A DNA stretch of 64,000 bases from Serinicoccus kebangsaanensis (GCF_008919445.1 NZ_VSLG01000002.1:1-64000), one strand, 5' to 3'. Numbered from the stretch's first letter, positions 41,551 to 51,880 are shown. Numbers and translations: made by a program. The notes: a model not told the origin generated them from the letters alone.

Positions 41551-43746
41551 ATGGCCGCGCGCGAGAACGACACCGCCACCTCAGCAGTGGACCTGCACGA
41601 GCCGTCCGCACCGCACTACCCGCCGGCACCCGAGGCTCCGGCACCGCCCACCCCGCGGCACGCCGGCGCCGCGGCGGACAACGCGGTCTACACCGAGCGG
41701 ACGCAGCCCGGTCACGGCGGTGAGCTGCACCAGCAGCCCGGCCCCGACCAGCCCACGCTCACCACCTCCCAGGGGCAGCCGCTGTCGGACGGCCAGAACT
41801 CGCTGACGGCCGGTGAGGCGGGGCCGACGCTGCTCGAGGACTTCGCCCTGCGCGACAAGATCTTCCACTTCGACCACGAGCGGATCCCCGAGCGCGTCGT
41901 GCACGCCCGCGGCTACGGCGCGCACGGGACCTTCACCGCCGCCGAGGACCTCTCGGACCTGACCTGCGCCTCCGTGTTCGCGAAGGCGGGCAAGCAGACC
42001 CCGGTCTTCGTCCGGTTCTCCACGGTCGCCGGCAACCTGGGGTCGTTCGACCTCGCCCGGGACGTGCGCGGCTTCGCGACGAAGTTCTACACCGACGAGG
42101 GCAACTGGGACCTGGTCGGCAACAACATCCCGGTCTTCTTCATCCAGGACGCGCTCAAGTTCCCCGACCTGATCCACGCGGTGAAGGAGGAGCAGGACCG
42201 GGGCTGGCCGCAGGCGCAGTCCGCCCACGACACCTTCTGGGACTTCGCGGGGCTGATGCCCGAGTCGACGCACATGCTGATGTGGCAGATGTCGGACCGC
42301 GCCATCCCACGCTCCTTCCGGTTCATGCAGGGCTTCGGCGTGCACACCTTCCGGTTCGTCGACAAGGACGGTCGGAGCACCTTCGTCAAGTTCCACTGGG
42401 TGCCCAGGCAAGGGCTGCAGTCGGTGGTGTGGAACGAGGCGGTGAAGATCAACGGGGCCGACCCGGACTTCCACCGCAAGGACCTGTGGCAGGCCATCAC
42501 CAACGGGGACCTGCCGGAGTGGGACCTCGCCGTGCAGACCTTCGACGACGAGTTCGCCGACCAGTTCGAGTTCGACGTGCTGGACGCGACGAAGCTCATC
42601 CCCGAGGAGCAGGTGCCGCTGCGGGTGATCGGCACGATGCGGCTCGAGCGCACCGTCGACAACGTCTTCAGCGAGACCGAGCAGGTCGCCTTCTGCACCC
42701 AGAACATCGTGCCCGGGATCGACTTCACCAACGACCCGCTCCTCCAGGGTCGCAACTTCTCCTACCTGGACACCCAGCTCAAGCGGCTGGGCAGCCCCAA
42801 CTTCAGCCAGCTCCCCGTCAACGCGCCCCGCTGCCCGGTCGCCCACTTCCAGCGGGACGGGCACATGCAGACCGGGCGTCAGGCCGGCCGGGCCACCTAC
42901 GAGCCGAACTCCTTCACCGGAGCAGCGGCGGGGCCGCGCGCGGACGCGGAGAAGGGCTTCCGCAGCGCGGAACGCCCGGTGAGCGGCGACACCCGCCGGA
43001 TCAGGCCGGAGTCGTTCGCGGACCACTACTCCCAGGCCGGGCAGTTCTGGCGCAGCCAGAGCGCGGTGGAGCAGCAGCACATCCGGATGTCGTTCGTCTT
43101 CGAGCTCTCCAAGTGCGAGATCCCCCAGATCCGCACGCGTGTCGTCGCCAACCTGCGCAACGTCGACGAGGAGCTGGCCGCCGCCGTGGCCGACGGTCTC
43201 GGGATGGAGCTGCCGGAGGCGACCGAACCGCACACCCGGCCGAACCACGACCTGCCGGCTTCACCCGCGCTGAGCATGACAACTCGGGCGCCGGAGAGCT
43301 TCGCCGGCCGCAAGCTGGGCATCCTCGTGAGCGACGGCGTGGACGCGGGTGTGCTGGACGGGCTGCAGCAGACCTTCGAGCAGGGCGGCGCCCTGGTGGA
43401 GACGATCGGGCTCAAGGTGGGTGGGGTCACCCTCGCCGACGGCGAGCGCCGCACCGTGGACCACACCGTCGCCGGAGCCCCCTCCGTGCTCTTCGACGCG
43501 GTGGCCCTGCTGGGTGCGGGACCGGCCGCCGAGCAGCTGGCCGGTCACCCTGCCACCCGCGACTTCGTCGCGGACGCCTTCAGCCACTACAAGGTCATCG
43601 GCCACCTCCCCGGTGCCCGGGCGATGCTCGAGGCCGGCGGCATCGCCGACAGCCTGGACGAGGCCTGCCTCGACCTCGAGTCCGTCACGCCGCAGGAGTT
43701 CCTCGACGCCTGTGCCGAGCTGCGCCGGTGGGCGCGAGACGTCTGA
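41551..43746 (+). CDS. katE: Large-subunit catalase (HPII/KatE type)
   Basis: A 731-residue clade 2 haem catalase, degrading H2O2. The core carries the active-site His in [12 protein letters not shown], Asn in [11 protein letters not shown] and the haem-ligand Tyr in [14 protein letters not shown]. An extended N-terminal arm (about 1-75, Pro/Ala/His-rich) and a C-terminal DJ-1/PfpI-like domain (about 580-731, [14 protein letters not shown]) define the large type. The ATG is at 41551, with a 189-bp upstream gap likely to hold the promoter. A co-directional SDR gene follows 22 bp later. Confidence 0.97.
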   Translation: MAARENDTATSAVDLHEPSAPHYPPAPEAPAPPTPRHAGAAADNAVYTERTQPGHGGELHQQPGPDQPTLTTSQGQPLSDGQNSLTAGEAGPTLLEDFALRDKIFHFDHERIPERVVHARGYGAHGTFTAAEDLSDLTCASVFAKAGKQTPVFVRFSTVAGNLGSFDLARDVRGFATKFYTDEGNWDLVGNNIPVFFIQDALKFPDLIHAVKEEQDRGWPQAQSAHDTFWDFAGLMPESTHMLMWQMSDRAIPRSFRFMQGFGVHTFRFVDKDGRSTFVKFHWVPRQGLQSVVWNEAVKINGADPDFHRKDLWQAITNGDLPEWDLAVQTFDDEFADQFEFDVLDATKLIPEEQVPLRVIGTMRLERTVDNVFSETEQVAFCTQNIVPGIDFTNDPLLQGRNFSYLDTQLKRLGSPNFSQLPVNAPRCPVAHFQRDGHMQTGRQAGRATYEPNSFTGAAAGPRADAEKGFRSAERPVSGDTRRIRPESFADHYSQAGQFWRSQSAVEQQHIRMSFVFELSKCEIPQIRTRVVANLRNVDEELAAAVADGLGMELPEATEPHTRPNHDLPASPALSMTTRAPESFAGRKLGILVSDGVDAGVLDGLQQTFEQGGALVETIGLKVGGVTLADGERRTVDHTVAGAPSVLFDAVALLGAGPAAEQLAGHPATRDFVADAFSHYKVIGHLPGARAMLEAGGIADSLDEACLDLESVTPQEFLDACAELRRWARDV

Positions 43747-43768
43747 CCGACCCGACCCAGGAGCACCC

Positions 43769-44629
43769 ATGACCAGAGCTGACCTGTCCTCGATCCCCGG
43801 CCAGCACCAGGAGTGGCCGGGCACCGTCGCCGACCTCGACCCGCAGCCGGACCACGGCGAGCAGTCCTGGACCGGCCGGGAGCGGCTGGTCGGCCGGCGG
43901 GCACTCATCACCGGCGGCGACTCGGGCATCGGCCGCGCGGTCGCCCTCACCTTCGCCCAGGAAGGCGCCTCGGTGGCGGTGGCGCACCTGCCGCAGGAGC
44001 AGGAGGACGCCGAGCGCACCCGGCACCTGGTGGAGCAGGCGGGAGGCACCTGCCACCTCTTCCCGGTCGACCTGACCGACCGCGAGGCGAACGAGCAGGT
44101 CGCCCGGGACGCCGTCGAGGCACTCGGTGGGCTGGACGTGCTCGTCGCCAACGCGGCATACCAGATGACCCACGACGTGCTGGAGGACTTCCCGCCCGAG
44201 CAGATCGAGCGGACCTTCGCCACCAACGTGTTCTCCCCCTTCTGGTTGGTCCGTGCACTGGCCGGTCAGCTCGACACGGGTGGCTCGGTCGTCGTGACCA
44301 CCTCGATCCAGGCCTACTCGCCCTCGGACCACCTGCTGGACTATGCCGCGACCAAGGCCGCGCTCAACAACCTGGTGGTCAATCTCGCGGCCGAGCTGGG
44401 GCCGCGCGGCATCCGGGTGAACGCCGTGGCACCGGGGCCGATCTGGACGCCGCTCATCCCGGCGACGATGACGGCGGACAAGGTCGAGGGCTTCGGCTCC
44501 GACACCCCGCTCGGGCGCGCCGGACACCCGGTGGAGGTGGCTGCGGCCTACGTCTTCCTCGCCTCGGACGAGGCGAGCTACGTCTCCGGGACGGTCCTCG
44601 GGGTGACCGGCGGCAAGCCGGTCTTCTGA
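43769..44629 (+). CDS. SDR family oxidoreductase
   Basis: A 286-residue short-chain dehydrogenase of the YhdG/GsiB-like stress group. A glycine-rich NAD(P) site (RRALITGGDSGIGRAVALTF), the NAG-like motif VANAAYQ, the catalytic Ser-Tyr-Lys (TTSIQAYSP, then DYAATKAALNN) and GPIWTPLIPATM are all visible. The N-terminal extension SIPGQHQEWPGTVADLDPQP is typical of this group, which is often induced with general-stress catalase. It shares the transcript of katE. The last 52 bp overlap the convergent EamA gene. Confidence 0.95.
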   Translation: MTRADLSSIPGQHQEWPGTVADLDPQPDHGEQSWTGRERLVGRRALITGGDSGIGRAVALTFAQEGASVAVAHLPQEQEDAERTRHLVEQAGGTCHLFPVDLTDREANEQVARDAVEALGGLDVLVANAAYQMTHDVLEDFPPEQIERTFATNVFSPFWLVRALAGQLDTGGSVVVTTSIQAYSPSDHLLDYAATKAALNNLVVNLAAELGPRGIRVNAVAPGPIWTPLIPATMTADKVEGFGSDTPLGRAGHPVEVAAAYVFLASDEASYVSGTVLGVTGGKPVF

Positions 44630-45513
44630 CCCGGGTCACCCGCCCGGCGGGTGGACATGGTGACCGCGTTGGCGGCCACGATGACGGCCAGACCGACCCA
44701 CTCGTGCAGGGCGAGGAGCTGGCCGAGCAGCACCATCCCGACGAGCGCGGCGAGCACCGGGTGGGCGCTCATGGCGATCCCGAAGACGCCGGCCGGCACC
44801 CGCCGCAGCACGAGCAGGTCCAGGGTGTAGGGCACGACCGTCGACAGCACCCCGGCGACCACGGCATACCCGAAGGCGGCGGTGGTGAACCGTCCGGTGA
44901 CGCTCAGCCACACCAGCACCGGGAGGTATGCCGTCGCCGTGACCGCGGTGGCCAGCGCCGTGCCCTGCACACCGGGCACCACGGCGCCCACCGCCCGGTT
45001 CGCGAGGATGTAGCCGCCCCAGCAGGCTGCCGCGGCCAGGCCCAGGAGCACGCCGACGTGGTCGCTGCTCGGCCCCGGCAGCACCAGCACGTAGACCCCG
45101 ATCCCCGCGGCCACGGCGAGCGCCAGGTCGCGCGCCGAGCGTGAGCCCAGCAGGGCCACCGCGAGGGGGCCGAGGAACTCCAGCGTGACCGCCAGGCCGA
45201 GCCCGATGCGCTCCACGGCCGCGTAGAGGGACAGGTTCATGCCGGCGAACATCGCCGCAAGCCAGACGATCCTCAGCCACTGGGTCCGCGTCAGCCGGCG
45301 CACGGGTGGACGGGTCAGCGGCAGCAGCACCACCGAGGCGACGAGCTGCCGCACCGCGACGACACCGGCCGGGCCGATGGCCGAGAACGCGTGGCTGCCC
45401 CAGGCGGCCCCCACCTGCGTGCTGCCGGCCGCGGTGAGCATCAGCGCGACGTCCCGCGCACGGGTGCGTCCAGGGCGCGACGGGGCGAGGCTCGGGGGTG
45501 GGGCGACCGACAT
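44578..45513 (-). CDS. EamA family (RhtA-like) transporter
   Basis: A 311-residue DMT-superfamily exporter with ten hydrophobic segments in two EamA halves: GSTQVGAAWGSHAFSAIGPA, LGLAVTLEFLGPLAVALLGS, then ACWGGYILANRAVGAVVPGV and VPYTLDLLVLRRVPAGVFGI. RhtA-type members export homoserine, threonine or other metabolites. The ATG at 45513 avoids an unconserved 22-codon extension. It is divergent from a LysR gene whose operator-like dyad overlaps that gene's start. Its 3' end overlaps the SDR gene by 52 bp. Confidence 0.9.
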   Translation of the reverse strand: MSVAPPPSLAPSRPGRTRARDVALMLTAAGSTQVGAAWGSHAFSAIGPAGVVAVRQLVASVVLLPLTRPPVRRLTRTQWLRIVWLAAMFAGMNLSLYAAVERIGLGLAVTLEFLGPLAVALLGSRSARDLALAVAAGIGVYVLVLPGPSSDHVGVLLGLAAAACWGGYILANRAVGAVVPGVQGTALATAVTATAYLPVLVWLSVTGRFTTAAFGYAVVAGVLSTVVPYTLDLLVLRRVPAGVFGIAMSAHPVLAALVGMVLLGQLLALHEWVGLAVIVAANAVTMSTRRAGDPGQKTGLPPVTPRTVPET

Positions 45514-45565
45514 GCCTCCAGTGTTGGCGGTGCCGGGGCATACGAGAAATGCACAACTCTTGATC

Positions 45566-45586
45566 GACATACACTTCACGTATGTC
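45566..45586. promoter_or_regulatory. LysR-type dyad over the regulator start
   Basis: GACATAC (45566-45572) and GTATGTC (45580-45586) are perfect inverted copies with a 7-bp spacer. The right arm includes the ATG of the LysR gene. It lies between that gene and the EamA exporter, in a locally AT-rich stretch, and is the natural candidate for autorepression. Confidence 0.5.
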
Positions 45587-46454
45587 CGACGCCGACCCCT
45601 CGCTGCGCGACCTACGTTCCTTCGTCGCCGTCGTCGACCAGGGGACGTTCACCGACGCCGCGATCTCGCTGCGGACCACCCAGGCGAGCGTCTCCCGCCA
45701 CGTCGGGTCGCTCGAGGCCGCGCTGGGGGTGCGGCTGCTGCAGCGGGGCGGGCGGGTGGTGACCCTGACCGTCGCCGGGCGTCGCGTGCTCGGCCACGCG
45801 CGCCGGGTGCTGGACGAGGCCACCGCCGTCGTCCGGGCCGCCCAGGACGAGGGGCGGGAGGTCAGGGTCGGGTATGCCTGGGCCGCCCTCGGCGCGCACA
45901 CGGCCACCGTGCAGCGGGCGTGGTCGCGGCGCCGCCCAGGCTCGGAGCTGACCTTCGTCAACAGCACCACCCGCTTCGCCGGGCTGACCGAGGGGATCGC
46001 GGAGGTGGCCGTCGTCCGGCGCGACCCGGGCGTCTCGCAGATCGCGAGCGCGCTGCTGGGGCACGAGGACCGGGTGGCGGCGCTGCCGGCCGGGCACGAG
46101 CTGGCCCGGCGTCGCAGCCTGCGGATGGCCGACTACGCGGGGCAGGTCGTCGCGCGCGACGTCGCCACCGGCACCACCACGCCCGACCTGTGGACGCCGC
46201 AGCAGGCGCCCCGGGCCTACCGCGAGGTGCGGGGCACCGACGAGTGGCTCACCACCATCGCGGCCGGCCGGGCGATCGGCCTGACGTCGCAGGCCACGGC
46301 CGCGCAGTACTCCCGGCAGGGCGTCGTCTTCCGCCGGGTGCGCGACGCCCCGACCGTGGCCGTCCACCTCATCTGGTGGCGCCAGGACGCACCGGTCTGG
46401 CTCGACGACCTCTGCGCCATCATCCGGGAGGCGTACCAGGCCGGCTCGCGGTGA
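45582..46454 (+). CDS. LysR family transcriptional regulator
   Basis: A 290-residue LysR-type regulator. The N-terminal helix-turn-helix is SFVAVVDQGTFTDAAISLRT followed by TQASVSRHVGSLEAALGVRL. The effector domain follows (VRVGYAWAALGAHTATVQRA). ATG start inside the dyad at 45566-45586. Divergent from the EamA exporter, so it probably controls it in response to the exported metabolite. It converges on the next LysR gene with a 9-bp gap. Confidence 0.92.
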   Translation: MSDADPSLRDLRSFVAVVDQGTFTDAAISLRTTQASVSRHVGSLEAALGVRLLQRGGRVVTLTVAGRRVLGHARRVLDEATAVVRAAQDEGREVRVGYAWAALGAHTATVQRAWSRRRPGSELTFVNSTTRFAGLTEGIAEVAVVRRDPGVSQIASALLGHEDRVAALPAGHELARRRSLRMADYAGQVVARDVATGTTTPDLWTPQQAPRAYREVRGTDEWLTTIAAGRAIGLTSQATAAQYSRQGVVFRRVRDAPTVAVHLIWWRQDAPVWLDDLCAIIREAYQAGSR

Positions 46455-46463
46455 GCCGACCGG

Positions 46464-47366
46464 TCAGCGGCGGCTCTGGGCGACCGCCTCGAGCGCCGTG
46501 AGCGCCGCCGCGATGGCCGGCTGCTCCCTGCTGCCACGGCGGATGCCGGTCCGCAGGTGCCGGGCCGGGGCCGGGTCACCGTGCAGCGGCACCCGCACGA
46601 CCGGGTATGCCGTGGGGATCTGCGCGAGGCGCGGGACCAGCGCGATGCCGAGACCGGCGCCGACGAGGGCGGCACCGGTGTCCCACTCCGAGGCGAAGTG
46701 GGCCACGGAGGGCGTGAAGCCGGCCTCGGTGCACGCGGTCTGCAGCAGCTGGTGGTAAGGCCGTCCAGGCCGATCCATGATCCAGCGCTCCTCCGCGAGG
46801 TCGCGCAGCGCGACCGACGTCCTCGCCGCGAGCGGGTGACCCTCGCGCACCAGGAGATCGATCGGGTCGTCCACCAGGTGGCGCTGCTCGAAACGTGCAT
46901 CGGTGCTGGCGGGGAGGGTGGCGACGGCCACGACGACCGCGATGTCGGCCCGGTCGGTGAGCAGCAGCTCGAAGCACTCCTCGGGGTCGGCCTCGATGAT
47001 CTGCACCTCGCTGCCCAGCTCGGCCCGGACGCGTGCCGCGACCCCCGGCAGCAGTGCCGACGCGGCCGTGGAGAAGCCCGCGAGCCGCAGCACCCCGCCC
47101 CCGGTCTGCGCCACCCGCGCGACCTCGGCGCGGATCTGCTCCCACCGGTCCACCAGGTCGTCGGTCCGGGCCAGCAGCACCTGCGCGGCGGGGCTGAGCC
47201 GCACCCCGCGCCCGTCGTGCACGAGCAGCTCGACCCCGAGCTCCCGGCCGAGGGCGCGCAGCTGCTGCGAGACCGCGGAGGGGGTGTAGCTGAGCGCCTC
47301 GGCGGCGGCCGTGACGGTGCCGCGCTGCGCCACCATCCGCAGCACCTGGAGGCGCCGGTCGATCAT
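46464..47366 (-). CDS. LysR family regulator of the demethylase cluster
   Basis: A 300-residue LysR-type regulator: LRMVAQRGTVTAAAEALSYT, PSAVSQQLRALGRELGVELL, then an effector domain with the HPLAART and LVGAGLGIALVPRLAQIP segments. MIDRRLQVLR at 47366 is the usual family start. It is divergent, with 73 bp between starts, from the three-gene demethylation set at 47440-51836, so it is most likely the substrate-responsive activator of that set. Confidence 0.92.
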   Translation of the reverse strand: MIDRRLQVLRMVAQRGTVTAAAEALSYTPSAVSQQLRALGRELGVELLVHDGRGVRLSPAAQVLLARTDDLVDRWEQIRAEVARVAQTGGGVLRLAGFSTAASALLPGVAARVRAELGSEVQIIEADPEECFELLLTDRADIAVVVAVATLPASTDARFEQRHLVDDPIDLLVREGHPLAARTSVALRDLAEERWIMDRPGRPYHQLLQTACTEAGFTPSVAHFASEWDTGAALVGAGLGIALVPRLAQIPTAYPVVRVPLHGDPAPARHLRTGIRRGSREQPAIAAALTALEAVAQSRR

Positions 47367-47439
47367 GCAGCCAGTGTGCACGACACCGTGCAGATTTCGG
47401 CGCTGGTGCGGCGCCGTCAGGCACCCGCAGACTCACGGT

Positions 47440-49470
47440 GTGCGCACCCTCGACCCCCTCCTGGACCCCTACCGGATCAAGGGCCTCCAGCTGCGCAACC
47501 GGGTCGTCAGCACCAGCCACGAGCCGGCCTACGCCGAGGGGGGACTCCCGCGCGAGCGCTACCTGGCCTACCACCGGGAGAAGGCGCGCGGCGGCGTCGG
47601 CCTCACCATGATCGGTGGCTCGGCGGTCGTCGCGCGCGACAGCCCCCCGGCCTTCGGCAACCTGGAGCTGCACCGCGACGAGATCGTGCCGTGGATGCGC
47701 CGGCTCGCGGACGCCGTGCACGCGGAGGGGGCCGCGGTGATGTGCCAGGTGACCCACCTGGGTCGGCGGACCAGCAACTACACCGCCGACTGGCTCCCGA
47801 CGATCTATCCCTCCCCGTTGCGCGAGCCCGCGCACCGTGCCTTTCCCAAGGTCGCCGAGGCGTGGGACCTCGACCGGGTCGTCGACGACTACGTCAGCGC
47901 CGCCCAGCGCTGCGTCGAGGCGGGCCTGGACGGGATCGAGCTGCAGAGCTACGGCCACCTGCTCGACGCCTTTCTCTCCCCCGCGACCAACCACCGCGAC
48001 GACGAGTGGGGCGGATCCTTGGAGCACCGCATGGCCTTCCCGCGCCGGGTCATCCGGGCGGTCCGGGAGGCGATCGGTCCGGAGCCGGTCCTCGCGATCC
48101 GCATGTCGATGGACGAGGACCGACCCGACGGGTTGCAGCGTGAGGAGGCGCTGACCGCGCTGCGCGCCTTCACCGAGGACGGCATCGACCTGCTCAGCGT
48201 GATCAAGGGCACCATCGAGAGCGACGCGACCCTGGCCAGGGTCATCCCCTCGATGGGCACCCCCTCCGCACCCTTCCTCGACTTCGCCGGGGAGATCCGC
48301 CGCGAGATCGACATCCCGGTCATGCACGCCTCGCGGATCTCCGACGCGGCCACCGCGCGGCACGCGATCAGGGACGGGTTGCTGGACCTGGTGGGGATGA
48401 CCCGCCCGCAGATGGCCGACCCCTACCTCGTCGCCAAGATCGCCGCCGGCGAGGAGGACCGGGTGCGGCCCTGCGTGGGCGCCAACTACTGCCTGGACGC
48501 GATCTACGAGTCCGGCGACGCCAAGTGCCTGCACAACCCGGCGACCGGACGTGAGCTCACCCTCGGCCACGTGGTCCCGCCGGCCACGGTGCGGCGCAAG
48601 GTCGTCGTGGTCGGCGCCGGCCCGGCCGGCCTGGAGGCCGGCAGGGTGCTGGGCGAGCGCGGCCACGACGTCGTCATCCTGGAGGCCGACGACCTGCCCG
48701 GCGGCCAGGTCAGGCTGGCCTCGCGGCCCTCCCGCCGCCGCGACCTCATCGGCGTGGTCGACTGGCGGGTCAGCGAGCTCAAGCACACGGGGGTCGACCT
48801 GCGCCTCGGCGTCTTCGCCGAGGCGGACACGGTGCTCGCCGAGGAGCCGGACGTCGTGATCGTCGCGACCGGGGGTATGCCGAACCACGGCTTCCTCGCC
48901 GAGGGCGGGTCGCTGGTGCGCGACACCTGGGACGTCATGTCCGGCGACGTGCGGGCCGGGGGCAACGTGCTCGTCTACGACGACAACGGTGCCGAGCCCG
49001 GGGTGGACGCCGCCGAGCTGCTGGCCACCCGCGGTGCACGGGTGGAGTTCGTCACCCCGGAGCGGACGCTGGCGCCGCTCGTCGGAGGGATGAACTCACC
49101 CGCCTACCTCCGGGCGTTCGACGAGCACTCCGTGGCGGTCACCCTGGCCACCCGGCTGGTCGGTGTCACCCGCCATCCCGGAGGCGGTGTGGTCGCGCGG
49201 CTGCGGCACGACTACTCCGGGGCCGAGTCCGAGCGGCAGGTCGACCAGGTCGTGATCGAGCACGGCACCCTGCCCAACGACGACCTCTACCACGAGCTCG
49301 TGCCGCTGTCGGCCAACCACGGCGCGGTCGACCACCAGGCGCTGCTGGACGTCCGGCCGCAGCCGGTCGGCGGCGAGGGCTTCCAGCTCTTCCGGATCGG
49401 TGACGCGGTCGCCAGCCGCAACATCCACGCCGCCACCTACGACGCCCTGCGCCTCTGCCTGCCCATCTGA
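47440..49470 (+). CDS. OYE-family N-demethylase (DgcA/Stc5-like)
   Basis: A 676-residue flavoenzyme with an FMN-binding TIM barrel (1-350: LQLRNRVVSTSHEPAYAEGG, QVTHLGRRTSN) followed by a pyridine-nucleotide/FAD-like domain (VVVVGAGPAGLEAGRVLGER). It is closest to dimethylglycine or N-methylproline demethylases. The Fe-S stretch is CVGANYCLDAIYESGDAKC, where the second of the four usual Cys is Ala. With the next two genes it forms a pathway removing methyl groups stepwise from a quaternary amine. GTG start without a clear ribosome-binding site. Confidence 0.9.
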   Translation: MRTLDPLLDPYRIKGLQLRNRVVSTSHEPAYAEGGLPRERYLAYHREKARGGVGLTMIGGSAVVARDSPPAFGNLELHRDEIVPWMRRLADAVHAEGAAVMCQVTHLGRRTSNYTADWLPTIYPSPLREPAHRAFPKVAEAWDLDRVVDDYVSAAQRCVEAGLDGIELQSYGHLLDAFLSPATNHRDDEWGGSLEHRMAFPRRVIRAVREAIGPEPVLAIRMSMDEDRPDGLQREEALTALRAFTEDGIDLLSVIKGTIESDATLARVIPSMGTPSAPFLDFAGEIRREIDIPVMHASRISDAATARHAIRDGLLDLVGMTRPQMADPYLVAKIAAGEEDRVRPCVGANYCLDAIYESGDAKCLHNPATGRELTLGHVVPPATVRRKVVVVGAGPAGLEAGRVLGERGHDVVILEADDLPGGQVRLASRPSRRRDLIGVVDWRVSELKHTGVDLRLGVFAEADTVLAEEPDVVIVATGGMPNHGFLAEGGSLVRDTWDVMSGDVRAGGNVLVYDDNGAEPGVDAAELLATRGARVEFVTPERTLAPLVGGMNSPAYLRAFDEHSVAVTLATRLVGVTRHPGGGVVARLRHDYSGAESERQVDQVVIEHGTLPNDDLYHELVPLSANHGAVDHQALLDVRPQPVGGEGFQLFRIGDAVASRNIHAATYDALRLCLPI

Positions 49471-49494
49471 CCGGCATACCCGAAGGAGGACCCG

Positions 49495-50763
49495 ATGACC
49501 ACCCTCACCGCCGCCACCGAGGCGACCGACCTCGCCGGCCTCGTCGCCCGCAGGACGCCGGGCTTCAGCCTGGACGCGCCGTTCTACACCAGCCAGGAGG
49601 TCTTCGACGCCGACCTCGCGGCGGTGTGGGCGCGCAGCTGGGTCTTCGTCGCGACCGAGGCCGAGATCCGTGAGCCCGGCGACTTCGTCACCATCGACAT
49701 CGGGCCCCACTCCGTCATCGTCGTCCGCGACGACGACGAGCAGGTCAGCGCACTGCGCAACGTCTGCCGGCACCGCGGCTCGCGGGTGCTGACCGAGCGC
49801 TCCGGCTCGGTGGGCAACATCGTCTGCGGCTACCACCGGTGGACCTACGCGACCGACGGCACCCTGCTGCACGCCGGCGACCAGGCACCCACCTTCGACC
49901 GCTCCTGCTTCGGGCTGCGACGGGTGCACGTGCGCACCGTGTCCGGGCTGATCTTCGTCAGCCTCGCCGACGACCCGCCGGCCGATGTGGACGAGATGGC
50001 CGCCACCGTCGCGCCCTACCTCGACCCGCACCAACCGCTGCGGACCAAGGTGGCCGCCCAGCACGACCTGGTGGAGCACGCCAACTGGAAGCTGGTGATG
50101 GAGAACAACCGGGAGTGCTACCACTGCGAGGGCGGTCACCCCGAGCTGACCTGCACCTTCTTCCCGACCTACGGCTACGACCGGGACCAGATCCCCGCCC
50201 GGCTGATGCCGGCCCACGAGCGCTACCTGGCGGCCGAGGCAGACCTGGAGGCCGCCTGCCTGCAGCGCGGCATGGCCTTCGCCGAGGTCGAGGCCCTGGA
50301 CGAGGACCGGGTCACGGCCTACCGGGTCCAGCGCGAGGCCCTCGACGGTGCCGGCGAGTCCTACACCCTCGACGGGGCGGTGGCCTGCCGCCGGCTGCTC
50401 GGCGACTTCGACACCGCCCGGCTCGGCCGGGCCTCGGTGCACACCCAGCCGAACGCGTGGTTCCACTTCCTCTCCGACCACATCGTGACCTTCGCCGTGC
50501 TGCCCCTCGCCCCGGACCGGACCCTGGTGCGCACCACCTGGCTCGTGCACGAGGACGCGGTCGAGGGTGAGGACTACGACCTGACCAGCCTCACCCAGGT
50601 GTGGGACCACACCAACGAGGAGGACGGCGAGTTCTGCGCCCGGGCGCAGCAGGGCGTCGGCGACCCCGGCTACCTGCCGGGCCCCTACTCCGCGAGCGAG
50701 CGTCAGGTCGAGTCCTTCGTGGCGTGGTACGTCGCGCGGCTGCGCGAGGAGCTCGCCCGATGA
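49495..50763 (+). CDS. Rieske oxygenase large subunit (glycine/proline betaine type)
   Basis: A 422-residue aromatic-ring-hydroxylating-type oxygenase alpha subunit. The Rieske centre is CRHRGSRVLTERSGSVGNIV followed by CGYHRW (CxH...CxxH). The mononuclear iron site lies in MENNRECYHCEGGHPEL. The N-terminal LVARRTPGFSLDAPFYTSQE and the overall pattern match GbcA/Stc2, which oxidatively remove a methyl from glycine betaine or stachydrine. AAGGAGG precedes the ATG. The stop overlaps the start of the reductase (ATGA). Confidence 0.92.
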   Translation: MTTLTAATEATDLAGLVARRTPGFSLDAPFYTSQEVFDADLAAVWARSWVFVATEAEIREPGDFVTIDIGPHSVIVVRDDDEQVSALRNVCRHRGSRVLTERSGSVGNIVCGYHRWTYATDGTLLHAGDQAPTFDRSCFGLRRVHVRTVSGLIFVSLADDPPADVDEMAATVAPYLDPHQPLRTKVAAQHDLVEHANWKLVMENNRECYHCEGGHPELTCTFFPTYGYDRDQIPARLMPAHERYLAAEADLEAACLQRGMAFAEVEALDEDRVTAYRVQREALDGAGESYTLDGAVACRRLLGDFDTARLGRASVHTQPNAWFHFLSDHIVTFAVLPLAPDRTLVRTTWLVHEDAVEGEDYDLTSLTQVWDHTNEEDGEFCARAQQGVGDPGYLPGPYSASERQVESFVAWYVARLREELAR

Positions 50764-51836
50764 CGCACGTCCTGGCGGAGCCGAGCACCGGCACCCACCG
50801 TGAGCAGGTCGACGAGGCCCTGGTCTGCGTCGCCGTCGAGCAGGTCACCCATGACGTGCGCAGCCTCACGCTCGCGGTGCCCGGCGGGGCGGCGCTGTGG
50901 TTCCGGCCCGGTCAGTACGTCACGGTCACCGTCGAGGTCGACGGGGAGCAGCTCAGCCGCTGCTACACCATCGCCTCCTCCCCGCTGCAGACCGGGAGCA
51001 TCACCCTCACCGTGAAGCGGCAGGGGCCGGTGTCCGGCTGGCTGCACGACCGGCTCGGCATCGGGGGACGGGTGCGGGTGAGCGGGCCGATGGGGGTCTT
51101 CAGCACGCACGAGCACCCGGCCCCCGCCTACCTGCTCCTCTCCGCCGGGAGCGGGATCACGCCGGTCATGTCGATGCTGCGGACGCTCGCCGGGGCGGAC
51201 GTGCCCACGGACGTCGTCTTCGTCCACAGCGCGAGGACCCCGGCCGACATCATCTTCCGGCACGAGCTGGAGGAGCTGGAGGCGGCGCTGCCCTGGCTGC
51301 GGGTCGCGGTGGTCTGCGAGGGGGACGGCGACGACGAGGTATGGCGTGGGGCCAGGGGCAGGCTCACGCGCGAGCTGCTCGGGGCGCTGGTGCCGGACGC
51401 GGCCGCGCGGGAGGTGTTCACCTGCGGCCCCGCGCCGTACATGGACAGCGTGCGCGGGCTGCTGAGCGAGCTGGGGTGCGATCCCGCGCGGTGTCACGAG
51501 GAGTCCTTCGTGCTCGACACCGGGGGGGCCGTGGTGACCGGACCACCCGGTGACCTCCCCCGCGGTCCGGTTCGGACGCATACCGTGACGCTGACCCGCA
51601 GCGGTCGGCAGGTGACCTGCGCGGCCGGTCAGACCATCCTCGCCGCCGCCGCGGAGGCGGGGCTGAGCCTGCCGTCGTCCTGCGCGGAGGGGGTGTGCGG
51701 CACCTGCAAGAGCCAGCTGCTCACCGGCCGGGTCGACATGCGGCACGGCGGCGGCATCCGGCCTCGCGAGATCGCCGCCGACAAGGTGCTGCTGTGCTGC
51801 TCCACGCCGGAGGAGGACTGCGTCATCGAGGCGTGA
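50760..51836 (+). CDS. Ferredoxin reductase component (GbcB/Stc4-like)
   Basis: A 358-residue reductase: FAD domain (RPGQYVTVTVEVDGEQLSRC, YTIASSP), NAD domain (AGSGITPVMSMLRTLA, FTCGPAPYMDSVRG) and a C-terminal plant-type [2Fe-2S] ferredoxin (SSCAEGVCGTCKSQ with a later Cys in LCCSTP). It passes electrons from NAD(P)H to the Rieske oxygenase. Start-stop overlap with the oxygenase shows they are made together. The domain order is the one used by glycine-betaine monooxygenases. Confidence 0.95.
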   Translation: MTHVLAEPSTGTHREQVDEALVCVAVEQVTHDVRSLTLAVPGGAALWFRPGQYVTVTVEVDGEQLSRCYTIASSPLQTGSITLTVKRQGPVSGWLHDRLGIGGRVRVSGPMGVFSTHEHPAPAYLLLSAGSGITPVMSMLRTLAGADVPTDVVFVHSARTPADIIFRHELEELEAALPWLRVAVVCEGDGDDEVWRGARGRLTRELLGALVPDAAAREVFTCGPAPYMDSVRGLLSELGCDPARCHEESFVLDTGGAVVTGPPGDLPRGPVRTHTVTLTRSGRQVTCAAGQTILAAAAEAGLSLPSSCAEGVCGTCKSQLLTGRVDMRHGGGIRPREIAADKVLLCCSTPEEDCVIEA

Positions 51837-51880
51837 GACCTGGTGGCAGGACCGTCGGTTCCCTCACGCATGATGGGCGT

